A DNA stretch of 64,000 nt from Stutzerimonas decontaminans (GCF_000661915.1 NZ_CP007509.1:2373501-2437500), one strand, 5' to 3'. Shown: positions 46,194 through 56,626, counted from the stretch's first letter. Made by a program: numbers and translations. Notes: generated from the letters alone by a model not told the origin.

Positions 46194-46194
<1 letters not shown>
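45202..46194 (-). CDS. 2-oxoacid dehydrogenase E1 component, alpha subunit
   Basis: A 330-residue E1 alpha of the acetoin/pyruvate dehydrogenase type. The thiamine-diphosphate site is seen in [20 protein letters not shown] through [15 protein letters not shown], and the phosphorylation-loop-like region in [40 protein letters not shown] and [11 protein letters not shown] match the family. A GTG one codon upstream is in frame; ATG 46194 shares a base with the acetate-CoA ligase stop (TGATG). Whether the substrate is pyruvate or acetoin cannot be told from sequence. Confidence 0.94.
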
Positions 46195-47957
<1,763 letters not shown>

Positions 47958-48056
47958 CCCCCAGGAAACTGTGGAGTAAACGCTGCCGTGCGCAGACGAT
48001 GCATTGAAGCGTCACCGCAACTGTTAAGAAGGCTAGAACCAAATCGGGGCAGTGGA

Positions 48057-48070
48057 TTGATTACGATCAA
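48057..48070. promoter_or_regulatory. perfect FNR/Anr box within a 24-bp palindrome
   Basis: TTGAT-TACG-ATCAA matches the FNR/Anr consensus (TTGAT-N4-ATCAA) at all ten conserved bases. The symmetry extends to ten-base arms (48052-48061 with 48066-48075). It lies in the divergent region between the acetate-CoA ligase and kinase genes, so it can serve both arms. On the minus strand, TAGCCT at 48035-48030 is at a spacing that fits FNR class II activation, but is a poor -10 match. Confidence 0.8.
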
Positions 48071-48236
48071 TCCACGTAAAGCTATAGCGCCTCATGGTCT
48101 TCAGGCCGAGAGGAACCCGACATGGTGGCGGGCAACGCTGCCGAGCGCAGCTAGACTCGCAGATGGCAGCGCATAGCGAGGTGTCGGCTGCGCTGGATAG
48201 GACTGACAAGCCGGCGCGAACAACTGTGAGGGATGG

Positions 48237-49304
48237 ATGAGCGGTCAGCAGGAAGTCATCGAGTTTCTGTCCCGTGCCGAAAGCTACGGCGCTCTGGGCG
48301 ACACGGTCGAGCGCATCGAAACCCATGGCTCGCTTGTCTTTCTGTGTGGCGAGCGGGTCTACAAGCTCAAGCGCGAGATTGCCTATGCGTCGCTGGACTT
48401 CCTGACGCTGCAAAAGCGCGAGCGCGCCTGCCACGCCGAGTTGCTGCTGAACCGACGCACTGCCCCGGGCATCTATCTCGCGGCGCGCTCGATCACGCGG
48501 GACAGTGCTGGTCGGCTGGCCTTCGATGGCAAGGGCGAGGTGCTGGATTGGGTAGTGGTGATGCGTCGGTTTCCGCAGTCCGCCCTGTTCGAGCGCATGG
48601 CCTTGGCAGGCGAGCTGACGCCCTCGCTGATGCAAGCCCTGGGCGTGGAAGTCGCGCGCTTCCATGCCGGAGCGGAGCGGATGCCCGCCTTTGGTGGCAG
48701 CACCGGCATACATCGGTCAATCGAGAGCAATCACCATGAGCTGTGCCGCCACCGCTGGCTGCTCGATGCGGATGCGGTGCAGGCGCTGTGTCACGACCAA
48801 CTGACCCTGCTCGATCAGCTCTCGGCAGAACTCGATCGGCGTCGCCACGAGGGTTACGTTCGGCGCTGTCATGGCGACATGCGACTGGCGAACATCTGCC
48901 TGTTCGAAGGGCGACCTACCCTGTTCGACGGCATCGAGTTCAGCGACGAGATCGCCTGCATAGACATCCTGCACGACCTCGCTTTCGTGTTGATGGATCT
49001 TCAGCACCACCAACTGGCCGACCTGGCTCCGCTCGTGTTGCGCGCCTATCTGGATGAGAGTGGCGAAGCGGAAGATTGCCGGCCGTTACCGCTGTTCCTA
49101 TCGGTCCGCGCAGCGACTCGCTGCTTTACCCTAGCCAGCAGCGCTCAGCGCCAGACCACGCCCGAGGCTGCCGAAGCCAAGGCCGCACAAGCGCGCATGC
49201 TGTTGCAGCAGTCCCGCATCTATCTGCTTGATCACCAGGCGCTGGGCCTGGGTTATCCGCAGGTGACGTCCATTCCTTCCGGTTCGCCCAGGAGACATCC
49301 ATGA
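48237..49304 (+). CDS. APH-fold kinase-like protein, unknown substrate
   Basis: A 355-residue protein of the aminoglycoside-phosphotransferase fold. The N-lobe shows LVFLCGERVYKLKREIAY, with the lysine expected to hold ATP. The catalytic loop is RCHGDMRLANICLFEGRPTL and the metal motif is LFDGIEFSDEIACIDILHDL. It resembles the N-terminal half of a family annotated as aminoglycoside phosphotransferase fused to a P-loop ATPase, but that second domain is absent. Its stop overlaps the PRPP synthetase start (ATGA), so a small-molecule substrate, perhaps linked to ribose or nucleotide metabolism, is a fair guess. Resistance is not implied. Confidence 0.83.
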   Translation: MSGQQEVIEFLSRAESYGALGDTVERIETHGSLVFLCGERVYKLKREIAYASLDFLTLQKRERACHAELLLNRRTAPGIYLAARSITRDSAGRLAFDGKGEVLDWVVVMRRFPQSALFERMALAGELTPSLMQALGVEVARFHAGAERMPAFGGSTGIHRSIESNHHELCRHRWLLDADAVQALCHDQLTLLDQLSAELDRRRHEGYVRRCHGDMRLANICLFEGRPTLFDGIEFSDEIACIDILHDLAFVLMDLQHHQLADLAPLVLRAYLDESGEAEDCRPLPLFLSVRAATRCFTLASSAQRQTTPEAAEAKAAQARMLLQQSRIYLLDHQALGLGYPQVTSIPSGSPRRHP

Positions 49305-50254
49305 ACACCCGCCCTCCTCTGTTGTTCGCACTGCATGGCACCCAGGATTATGCTGCCCGCGTCGCCCGGCATATGGGGCTCGAGCTGGCTGAGCTCGAAG
49401 AGCGCGCCTTCGAGGACGGCGAGCATAAGAGCCGCGCCCTGACACCGGTGGAAAGCCGTAACGTCGTAGTTTTCCACTCGCTATATGGTGACGACGAGCG
49501 CAGCGTGAACGACAAGCTCTGTCGCCTGCTGTTCTTCTGCGGCGCGCTCAAGGATGCGGGCGCTCGCCAGGTTCAGGTGGTCGCGCCCTATCTCTGCTAT
49601 GCGCGCAAGGAGCGGCGCACCCAGTTTCAGGACCCGATCATCACCCGCTATGTTGCGGCACTGTTCGAAGCCTGCCGGGTGGATCAGTTGACCACCATCG
49701 AGGTGCACAACCTGGCCGCATTCGACAATGCGTTTCGTATCACCACCCGGCATATCGAGAGCGCTGAGCTGTTTGCCGCGCATTTTGCTCGCCTGCCCGA
49801 AGACGCAGAACTCGTGGCAGTCTCTCCCGACGCCGGCGGTGCCAAGCGCGCGGAATCCTTTCGCCGCGCACTGGAGCGGCATACCGGACGCGCCGTCAGC
49901 AGCGCTTACATGGAGAAGTACCGCAGCAACGACATAGTGACCGGGGCAATGCTGGTGGGAGACGTACGCGAACGGATCGCAATCATCGTGGATGACCTGA
50001 TCAGCACTGGCGGCACGCTGCTGCGTGCCGGCGAGGCCTGTCGCGAGGCAGGCGCGCGGCAAGTACATGCGGCCGCAGCGCACGGCTTGTTCACTGGCGG
50101 CCCTGAAATACTGGAAAGCCCGATATTCGACCAGTTGGTGATCACCGATACAGTGCCGCCATTCCGCCTTGCCCCAGACCTGGTTAGCGGGCGCCTGACG
50201 ATTCTGGATTCCAGCTCCATGGTTGCAGCTACGCTCGGCGCCCAGTACCGCTGA
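49301..50254 (+). CDS. divergent ribose-phosphate diphosphokinase (PRPP synthetase) paralogue
   Basis: A 317-residue member of the PRPP synthetase family, which makes 5-phosphoribosyl-1-diphosphate from ribose 5-phosphate and ATP. Visible are VVAPYLCYARKERRTQF (ATP/ribose phosphate region), LVAVSPDAGGAKRAESFRRA and the PRPP loop IAIIVDDLISTGGTLLRAGE. It differs from housekeeping Prs in the flexible loop and in the C-terminal allosteric region, so feedback control by ADP may be lost. GGAG lies six bases before ATG 49301, which overlaps the kinase stop. It is followed by the fnr-type gene after 87 bases. Confidence 0.89.
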   Translation: MNTRPPLLFALHGTQDYAARVARHMGLELAELEERAFEDGEHKSRALTPVESRNVVVFHSLYGDDERSVNDKLCRLLFFCGALKDAGARQVQVVAPYLCYARKERRTQFQDPIITRYVAALFEACRVDQLTTIEVHNLAAFDNAFRITTRHIESAELFAAHFARLPEDAELVAVSPDAGGAKRAESFRRALERHTGRAVSSAYMEKYRSNDIVTGAMLVGDVRERIAIIVDDLISTGGTLLRAGEACREAGARQVHAAAAHGLFTGGPEILESPIFDQLVITDTVPPFRLAPDLVSGRLTILDSSSMVAATLGAQYR

Positions 50255-50341
50255 GCATGGCTGGCCTTCACGCCTGTCTGCATTTCTTGGCTACAGTCAT
50301 GCAAAAGAGCCAAAAAATACCAGCACGATCAGGAGATCGTC

Positions 50342-51091
50342 ATGGAAGCAAGCAAGGATGGCTGTGAGGCCGCCCCGCTGATTTGCCGTGAATGTGCACT
50401 ACGTGGCGTCTGCCTGCCGGCGACGCTGTATGACCCCGATCTGAGTCGATTTGAGAACATCATCCGCCACAACCGCCGTGTGGCCCGCCACAAGCATCTC
50501 AGGCGCGCCAGCGAGCCGGCCAATCAAATTTATGCCCTGCGTAGCGGCGCCCTGAAAACCTACATCGTCAGCAACGACGGCCGCGAACTGGTAACCGGAT
50601 TCGTCCTTCCCGGCGAGCTCGTCGCTCTGGATGCCTTCGCTGGTGGCCGATCGGCCAGCCATGTCATGGCGCTGGAGCCCTCGCTGGTGTGTGGCATCCC
50701 TGTTGCGGAGCTGGAGGAGCTGCTGACGGGCAGCGCTCGCCTACGTAAGCGCCTGTTCAAATTCATCAGTCACGAACTGCAGATCGAGCAGGCCCATCTT
50801 CGACATAACCGCGAAAGCGCCGGGCAACGGTTCCTCGCCTTCTTTCTTGATCTCTCGGCTCGCCATGCGCGGCGCGGGCTATCTCCAACCCGCTTCACCC
50901 TACCGATGACGCGCGCGGAGATCGGTAATTATCTGGGCCTGACCACCGAAACCGTCAGCCGCCTGTTCACGCGCTATCGCCAGCTTGGACTGATCGACAC
51001 TACAGGGCGGGATGTGCAGCTGCTGGACGTACGCTCGCTGGCAATAGCCCGCGATGCGTCGGCGCAGCGAATCTCCTGCTTGGCTGGATGA
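50342..51091 (+). CDS. Fnr-type oxygen-sensing regulator (Crp/Fnr family)
   Basis: A 249-residue Crp/Fnr regulator. Cysteines at 15, 18 and 24 (CRECALRGVC) and 117 (SLVCGIP) reproduce the spacing of the E. coli Fnr cluster ligands 20/23/29/122 exactly, so it should hold an oxygen-labile [4Fe-4S] cluster. The cyclic-nucleotide-binding-like barrel is followed by a dimer helix and the helix-turn-helix TRAEIGNYLGLTTETVSRLF. Its Glu-x-x-Ser-Arg (ETVSR) is the pattern that reads TTGAT-N4-ATCAA. Two perfect boxes of that type flank this gene block, and one near-box lies just after it. It is probably a second Anr specific for this region. Confidence 0.93.
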   Translation: MEASKDGCEAAPLICRECALRGVCLPATLYDPDLSRFENIIRHNRRVARHKHLRRASEPANQIYALRSGALKTYIVSNDGRELVTGFVLPGELVALDAFAGGRSASHVMALEPSLVCGIPVAELEELLTGSARLRKRLFKFISHELQIEQAHLRHNRESAGQRFLAFFLDLSARHARRGLSPTRFTLPMTRAEIGNYLGLTTETVSRLFTRYRQLGLIDTTGRDVQLLDVRSLAIARDASAQRISCLAG

Positions 51092-51107
51092 CGCGTTGGG
51101 CGAACGG

Positions 51108-51121
51108 TTGACGCCTGTCAA
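51108..51121. promoter_or_regulatory. symmetric FNR-like site before the lon-like gene
   Basis: TTGAC-GCCT-GTCAA is a perfect 5-4-5 palindrome that differs from the FNR/Anr consensus by one base per half. It lies 16 bases after the fnr stop and 101 bases before the lon-like start, so it could be a weak or modified site for the same regulator. Confidence 0.4.
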
Positions 51122-51222
51122 GGCCGAGCCTGCCCATGCGCAAATAATCGATGCACCTGCCGGCCTCGCCGCCGAGCAAAGGCAACGCTGCATGAATGCG
51201 GTAACAGACCTGGAGATTCGAT

Positions 51223-53634
51223 TTGCAGCCCTACGAATTATCCGCAGAACGGCTCTACCAGATCTGCGATGACAGCCTGCTTGATTTCGAGACCACCTCC
51301 GACCTGCCCGATCTCGACGACATTCTCGGACAGGAGCGTGCGCTGGGTGCCTTGCATCTTGGCGTCGGCATGCGTCACGAGGGTTACAACCTCTATGTGA
51401 TGGGCTCGCCTGGCCTAGGCAAGCACGCCATCGTGCGCAATCTGCTGCAACAGCGTGCCACCAAGGCCGCGCAGGCGCAGGACTGGTGCTACATCAACAA
51501 TTTCCGCGCGCCACATAAACCGCTTGTGCTTTGTGTGCCGGCCGGCTTTGGTAACACGCTGCAAACCGATATGCGCCGGCTAGTCCGTACGCTGCTCAGC
51601 GCGCTGCCGGCCGCCTTCGACAGCGACGATTATCGCAACGCCGTGCAGACCATCAAGGATGAATTCAAGGCGCGCGAGGAGGCGCTTTTGGGCTCGCTGA
51701 GCGAGCAGGCGCGCCAGGCGGACATCATGCTGATGAGCACGCCCAGCGGCTATACGCTGGCACCGCTGCTCAAGAGCGGAGAAGTGATGGGCCCAGTCGA
51801 GTACGAGCAGCTTTCCGCCGAGGAAAAACAGCGCATCGAGCGGAGTAGCGAAACGCTGCGACTGGCCCTGCGCCAGGGCCTGCAGCTGGTCGCCAGCTGG
51901 CATCGAGAGCACGACAAGCGTATCGAGCAGGTCAATCAGGAAACCACCCGCGCCACCGTCGACATCCATCTGGCAGAGCTGCAGTCGTCCTATCAGCAGT
52001 TGCCCGGAGTGATGGCGTTCCTCGCCGAGGTCAGGCTGGACATAATCGAGCGAGGCGAGGACCACTTCGCCAACATCGAACCGACCAAGGTGCTTGGCAG
52101 CCAACGCCTCACACCGTTCAACCGCTACTTCGTCAACGTGCTGGTGGACAACTCCGCCAGTTCCGGCGCGCCGCTGGTCTACGAGGACCACCCCAGCTAC
52201 CAGAATCTCGTCGGTCGTATCGAGCATCTAGCGCAGATGGGAACGCTGCTCACTGACTTCACGCTAATCAAGAGTGGCGCGCTGCATCGAGCCAACGGCG
52301 GCTATCTGGTGCTCGACGCACGCAAGCTGCTGAGCCAACCATTCGCCTGGGAGGCGCTCAAAAGGGCCCTGCAGGCTCGCGAGCTGCGTTTGCAGTCGCT
52401 GGAGCAGACACTCAGCATGGCCAGCACGATCTCTCTTGAGCCGGATCCGATTCCGCTGGACGTCAAGGTGGTGCTGGTGGGCGATCGCCGCCTCTATTAC
52501 CTGCTGAACCAATACGATCCGGAGTTCTCTTTGCTGTTCAAGGTGGAGGCCGACTTTGCCGAGGACTTCGAACGCAGCCCGCAGAACACCTTGCTATACG
52601 CCCGCCTGCTAGCCACGTTGCAGCGGCGAGAGAAGCTCAAGCCACTGGAGCGAGGCGCTGTGGCGCGGCTGATCGAGCATGCGTCAAGACGCGTGGAGGA
52701 TGCCGAACGGCTGTCGCTGCACCTGGCGAGCATGCTCGACATGTTGCGCGAGTCGGATTTCTGGGCAGGCGAACGCGGTAGCGAGCGGGTCACGCGAGAA
52801 GATGTCGAGCGCGCCCTGGGCGAATCCCTGCATCGCGCCGACCAGATACGTGAGCGCATGCACGAGGCCGTGCTGCGTAATCTGCGCCTGATCGAAACCA
52901 GCGGCTCCAGCGTGGGGCAAATCAACGGGCTGGCGGTGGTGCAGCTGGGTAATCATGCCTTCGGCCACCCGGTACGGATCACCGCCACGGCTCGACTGGG
53001 TGACGGTAAGGTCGTTGATATCGAGCGCGAAGTAGAGCTGGGTGGTGCGCTGCACTCCAAAGGCGTGATGATTCTGTCCGCCTACCTGGCCAACCGTTTT
53101 GCGCGTGAGGCCCCCTTGTCACTCGCGGCCAGCCTAGTCTTCGAGCAATCCTATGGCCCGGTCGAGGGCGACAGCGCTTCGGCCGCCGAGCTCTGCGTGC
53201 TGCAATCGGCCCTCGCCGGGCTGCCCCTACGTCAGGATCTGGCTATCACCGGCTCGGTCAACCAACACGGCAACATCCAGGTGATCGGCGGCGTCAACGA
53301 GAAGATCGAAGGCTTCTTCGACATTTGCCGCGCACGCGGGCTGAGCGGCACTCAAGGGGTGATCGTTCCGGAGGGCAACGTCAAGCATCTGATGCTGCGT
53401 CAGGACCTGCTCAACGCCGTGCGGGACGGGCAGTTCCATGTCTATGCGGTAAGCGAAGTCGACCAGGCGATGGAGCTGTTGACCGGGCTCCCAGCCGGCG
53501 CAGCCGATGAGACTGGCGGTTATCCACCAGGCAGCGTCAACGCCGCAGTGAAGCAACGCCTGGACGAGCTCAGCTACCTGCGGCGTCGTTACATTCAATC
53601 AGAAGGCACTGGTCGTGATCATTCGGACCAGTGA
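51223..53634 (+). CDS. Lon-like ATP-dependent protease (LonB/YcbZ-type)
   Basis: An 803-residue AAA+ protease of the Lon-like type related to Pseudomonas AsrA (PA0779). The N-terminal Lon-specific segment is followed by a P-loop in YNLYVMGSPGLGKHAIVRNL, where the usual Ser/Thr after Gly-Lys is His. A long coiled-coil insert runs about 160-270. Walker B is diffuse. The S16 protease domain ends the protein, with catalytic Ser in VEGDSASAAELCVLQSAL and Lys in IGGVNEKIEGFF. The start is TTG at 51223: GGAG seven bases upstream, and family sequence (LSAERLYQICDD) begins directly after it. The stop overlaps the next gene by 20 bases. Confidence 0.9.
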   Translation: MQPYELSAERLYQICDDSLLDFETTSDLPDLDDILGQERALGALHLGVGMRHEGYNLYVMGSPGLGKHAIVRNLLQQRATKAAQAQDWCYINNFRAPHKPLVLCVPAGFGNTLQTDMRRLVRTLLSALPAAFDSDDYRNAVQTIKDEFKAREEALLGSLSEQARQADIMLMSTPSGYTLAPLLKSGEVMGPVEYEQLSAEEKQRIERSSETLRLALRQGLQLVASWHREHDKRIEQVNQETTRATVDIHLAELQSSYQQLPGVMAFLAEVRLDIIERGEDHFANIEPTKVLGSQRLTPFNRYFVNVLVDNSASSGAPLVYEDHPSYQNLVGRIEHLAQMGTLLTDFTLIKSGALHRANGGYLVLDARKLLSQPFAWEALKRALQARELRLQSLEQTLSMASTISLEPDPIPLDVKVVLVGDRRLYYLLNQYDPEFSLLFKVEADFAEDFERSPQNTLLYARLLATLQRREKLKPLERGAVARLIEHASRRVEDAERLSLHLASMLDMLRESDFWAGERGSERVTREDVERALGESLHRADQIRERMHEAVLRNLRLIETSGSSVGQINGLAVVQLGNHAFGHPVRITATARLGDGKVVDIEREVELGGALHSKGVMILSAYLANRFAREAPLSLAASLVFEQSYGPVEGDSASAAELCVLQSALAGLPLRQDLAITGSVNQHGNIQVIGGVNEKIEGFFDICRARGLSGTQGVIVPEGNVKHLMLRQDLLNAVRDGQFHVYAVSEVDQAMELLTGLPAGAADETGGYPPGSVNAAVKQRLDELSYLRRRYIQSEGTGRDHSDQ

Positions 53635-54316
53635 AACCGAGGTTCGGCGCCGGGTGTTGCTGGCGCTAGAACCCGCTGGAATCAACCCGAACTCGTTGCA
53701 GATCGCTATACAACTGTCCCGCGACTTGCGCGCAGAACTGACCAGCCTGCTACTGGAGGATGTGGCGCTGCTGCGTGCCGCCGCCCTACCCTTCGCCCGT
53801 GAAATTAATCGCAGCGGCGTCGAACGTGTGCTGGACCCGACGACGCTCGAGCGGGACCTGCGGGTGCGTGAAAGCCGATTACGGGAGGAGCTGGCGCGAC
53901 GGCTCGAGCCCAGCGGCATCGTCTGGTCTTTGCGACGTCTGCGGGGGGCTGGGCTGGAAATGCTCCTGAGCGAGATTGGGCAGCGCGATGTCATGGTGTT
54001 CGGGCGCGCGCAGTGCTCGCCATGGAACACGCAATCGCCGGCCCAGCATGGCGTATTGCTTTATCGGGAATCGTCAGCATTGCAATCGGCAGGTGCTGCG
54101 CTGAAATCGCTCGACCAGGACGGGCACCTGCCTGGGCTGGCCTGGGAACCAATGCGCTGGACCACGGCGGAACAGTCGCTGCCTTTGCTGCTGCGCCGTC
54201 AACCGCGGCTGGTCTTGCTGGCTGGCGCGGTGAGCGACTGGCCCGACGCCGAACTTCGGCAGCTTACCGGACGCCTGGACTGCCCTATCCTGCTGGCTCC
54301 GTCAGTCGAGCGCTGA
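53615..54316 (+). CDS. universal-stress-like protein, unknown function
   Basis: A 233-residue cytoplasmic protein. The N-terminal third resembles the Usp/KdpD-type alpha/beta domain (VRRRVLLALEPAGINPNSLQ, then RDLRAELTSLLLEDVALLRA), while the ATP-binding G-loop is not recognisable. The rest is Arg/Leu-rich with a second half-fold ending CPILLAPSVER, as in a degenerate tandem Usp. The start is GTG at 53615, with GAAGG nine bases upstream, inside the lon-like 3' end, so translation is coupled. It belongs to the oxygen-responsive block by position. I am not certain of the family. Confidence 0.66.
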   Translation: MIIRTSETEVRRRVLLALEPAGINPNSLQIAIQLSRDLRAELTSLLLEDVALLRAAALPFAREINRSGVERVLDPTTLERDLRVRESRLREELARRLEPSGIVWSLRRLRGAGLEMLLSEIGQRDVMVFGRAQCSPWNTQSPAQHGVLLYRESSALQSAGAALKSLDQDGHLPGLAWEPMRWTTAEQSLPLLLRRQPRLVLLAGAVSDWPDAELRQLTGRLDCPILLAPSVER

Positions 54317-54335
54317 GCCAGCCGGGTCAGCTGGG

Positions 54336-55949
54336 TCAGCCTGGCAGCGGCGGTTCGCGGTCCTGCGCATCCGGCACTTCGATCATGGTCGCCTCGGTCA
54401 GCAGCAGCACGCTGGCAATCGAGACGGCATTTTCCAGGGCAATCCGTACCACCTTGGTGGGGTCGATGATCCCGGCGGCGTACATGTCCACGTATTGGTT
54501 TGCGGCGGCATCGAAACCGACGCTGCCCTGCTCGGCCAACAGCCGAGCGACCACGACGCCGTCGTCGACCGCTGAGTTGTCGGCGATGGTGCGTACCGGC
54601 GCTTCCAATGCGCGCCGCAGGATCTGTAGTCCGGTCCGCTCGTCGCCCTCGGCACTGGCTTCCTCAGTGGCTATGGCTGCTACGGCACGCAGCAGAGCCA
54701 GGCCGCCACCCGGCACGATACCTTCGGACATGGCCGCTTTGGTGGCGGCAATTGCGTCATCCAGCGCATCCTTGCGGGCTTTCATCTCCGATTCGGTCGG
54801 CGCACCGACGCGAATGACTGCCACCCCGCCCGATAGTTTGGCCAGGCGTTCCTGCAGCTTTTCGCGGTCATAGTCGCTGGCGCTCTTCTCGATCTGGGTG
54901 CGAATCTGCTGCATGCGCGCGTCAATCGCGGCACGACTGCCTGCGCCACCGATCAGCGTCGTATGCTCGCGGTCCACCACCACACGCTGCGCATGGCCGA
55001 GCTGATCAAGCCCAACCTGCTCCAAGGCGATCCCGACATCGGCCGATACCAATTGCGCTCCAGTAAGCACCGCGATGTCCTGCAGCATATCCTTGCGCCT
55101 GTCGCCGAAGCCTGGCGCCTTTACTGCTACTACCCGCAGCACGCCGCGAATGTGGTTTACGATCAGCGTGGCAAGCGCCTCACCCTCGATATCTTCGGCA
55201 ATCATCAGCAGCGGTCGACCGCTTTTCGCAATGGTCTCCAGCAGCGGAATCAGATCCTTGAGCAACCCGACCTTCTGCTCGCATAAAAGTACGAAGGCGT
55301 CCTCCAGCACTGCCTCCATTTTCTCGCTATCAGTGATGAAATACGGCGAAACGTAGCCACGGTCGAACTGCATCCCCTCAACGACGTCGAGCACGGTTTC
55401 GGTGGTTTTGGATTCCTCGACAGTGATGACGCCTTCGTCCCCGACGCGCTCCATGGCATCAGCCACCAGTTCTCCGGTCGCAGGGTCGTTGTGTGCGGAG
55501 ATGGCGGCGATCTGCGCTTTTTCCTTGCGCGTTTTCACTGCACGGGATTGCTTGTGCAGCGTTTCGACGGTAACGCGCAGACCTCGGTCGAGCCCCCGTT
55601 TGATATCGATGGCGCTGGCGCCAGCCACGACATTGCGGATGCCTTCGGTCAGGATGGCGTGAGCCAGAACCGTCGCCGTGCTGGTGCCGTCACCGACTGC
55701 GTCGCCGGTCCGCTCGGCGGCCTGGCGCAACATTTGCGCACCCAGGTTCTCCTCGGGGTCTTCCAACTTGATCTGTTTGGCGATCGTCACGCCGTCATTG
55801 CATACCTTGGGCGCACCATAGGCGCTCTGAATCAGCACGGATTTCGACTTGGGACCGAGGGTGATGCGGATTGCCTCGGCGAGTTGATTGGCGCCCTGCA
55901 GCACTTTCTCGCGCGCAGCGCTACGGAACAGCAGTTTCGTGTGGCTCAT
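54336..55949 (-). CDS. GroEL paralogue without GGM tail
   Basis: A 537-residue group I chaperonin subunit. It keeps the ATP motif [15 protein letters not shown], the apical-domain segment [20 protein letters not shown] and the hydrolysis aspartate (second Asp of [12 protein letters not shown]). It differs from housekeeping GroEL in the apical domain and at the C-terminus, which ends [11 protein letters not shown] and lacks the Gly-Gly-Met repeats. No groES is adjacent. ATG 55949 is chosen because AGGAGG lies nine bases upstream and family sequence starts there. It reads toward the lon/Usp genes and has a perfect FNR box 58 bases before the start. Confidence 0.93.
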   Translation of the reverse strand: MSHTKLLFRSAAREKVLQGANQLAEAIRITLGPKSKSVLIQSAYGAPKVCNDGVTIAKQIKLEDPEENLGAQMLRQAAERTGDAVGDGTSTATVLAHAILTEGIRNVVAGASAIDIKRGLDRGLRVTVETLHKQSRAVKTRKEKAQIAAISAHNDPATGELVADAMERVGDEGVITVEESKTTETVLDVVEGMQFDRGYVSPYFITDSEKMEAVLEDAFVLLCEQKVGLLKDLIPLLETIAKSGRPLLMIAEDIEGEALATLIVNHIRGVLRVVAVKAPGFGDRRKDMLQDIAVLTGAQLVSADVGIALEQVGLDQLGHAQRVVVDREHTTLIGGAGSRAAIDARMQQIRTQIEKSASDYDREKLQERLAKLSGGVAVIRVGAPTESEMKARKDALDDAIAATKAAMSEGIVPGGGLALLRAVAAIATEEASAEGDERTGLQILRRALEAPVRTIADNSAVDDGVVVARLLAEQGSVGFDAAANQYVDMYAAGIIDPTKVVRIALENAVSIASVLLLTEATMIEVPDAQDREPPLPG

Positions 55950-56006
55950 GAAACGCATCCTCCTGTGCAATGACCAGCAGCTTTGTTCAGCACGGAGGCG
56001 TTGTGT

Positions 56007-56020
56007 TTGATCGGAATCAA
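56007..56020. promoter_or_regulatory. perfect FNR/Anr box before the groEL paralogue
   Basis: TTGAT-CGGA-ATCAA matches all ten conserved bases. It is 58 bases from the chaperonin start (minus strand) and 92 bases from the copper chaperone start (plus strand), so it could serve one or both. Flanks are not symmetric. Confidence 0.78.
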
Positions 56021-56111
56021 CGTCCATGCTGCAGTCGTGCACTGAAACGTAGCGCGTCGCACCAAGCGGCGTAAGATGACGCCATCTTTCACTTGGAATC
56101 GGAGTTTTTAC

Positions 56112-56618
56112 ATGCTGCTTCGCTTACTGGCCGCAGGTGCCATCACCGCCCTTTGCATGCCTGCGATCGCGCAGGAACACCACCACGACCATCAAGCGCC
56201 TGTGGAAGCAGTTGCGACTGAACTCGCTGTCAGCCAGGCCTGGTCGCGCGCAATGCCGCCAAGCGCGCCCACCGGTGCGGTCTATTTCGTTCTGGAGAAT
56301 CGCGGTGATCAACCGCAACGGCTAGTTGGGGCACAGACGCCACGGGCCGTGAAGACCGAACTGCACACCCATGTGCATCAGGGCGACATGATGAAGATGC
56401 AGCAGATCGAGTCGGTCGACGTGCCCGCTTCGGGCAAGGTTGAGTTCAAGCCGGGCGGAAACCACGTCATGCTGTTCGGACTCAAGCAGCCGCTGGTCGC
56501 TGGCGAGAGCTTTCCGCTGACGCTGCAGTTCGAGAGTGGCGCCGAGGTCACCACCGAAGTAAGTATCGAAGTTGATGCCCCCGCTGCTAGCGGCGCGACG
56601 CAGGGCCATCATCACTGA
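56112..56618 (+). CDS. periplasmic copper chaperone PCu(A)C-type
   Basis: A 168-residue exported protein with signal peptide ([20 protein letters not shown]). The mature domain is DUF461/PCuAC: the copper motif is visible as [20 protein letters not shown] and [11 protein letters not shown], giving His and Met ligands in the expected order. Histidine clusters near the start (EHHHDH) and end (GHHH) may add metal sites. Relatives deliver Cu(I) to the CuA or CuB centres of heme-copper oxidases, including cbb3. ATG 56112 is chosen because GGAG lies seven bases upstream. The FNR box before it could tie it to oxidase biogenesis at low oxygen. Confidence 0.9.
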   Translation: MLLRLLAAGAITALCMPAIAQEHHHDHQAPVEAVATELAVSQAWSRAMPPSAPTGAVYFVLENRGDQPQRLVGAQTPRAVKTELHTHVHQGDMMKMQQIESVDVPASGKVEFKPGGNHVMLFGLKQPLVAGESFPLTLQFESGAEVTTEVSIEVDAPAASGATQGHHH

Positions 56619-56626
56619 TTCATCTG

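Noticed and set aside
48237-49304. antibiotic-resistance phosphotransferase
   Set aside because: Only the general APH fold is present. Context (coupled PRPP synthetase, Fnr, Lon) points to metabolism, and sequence is not close to known aminoglycoside resistance enzymes by eye.
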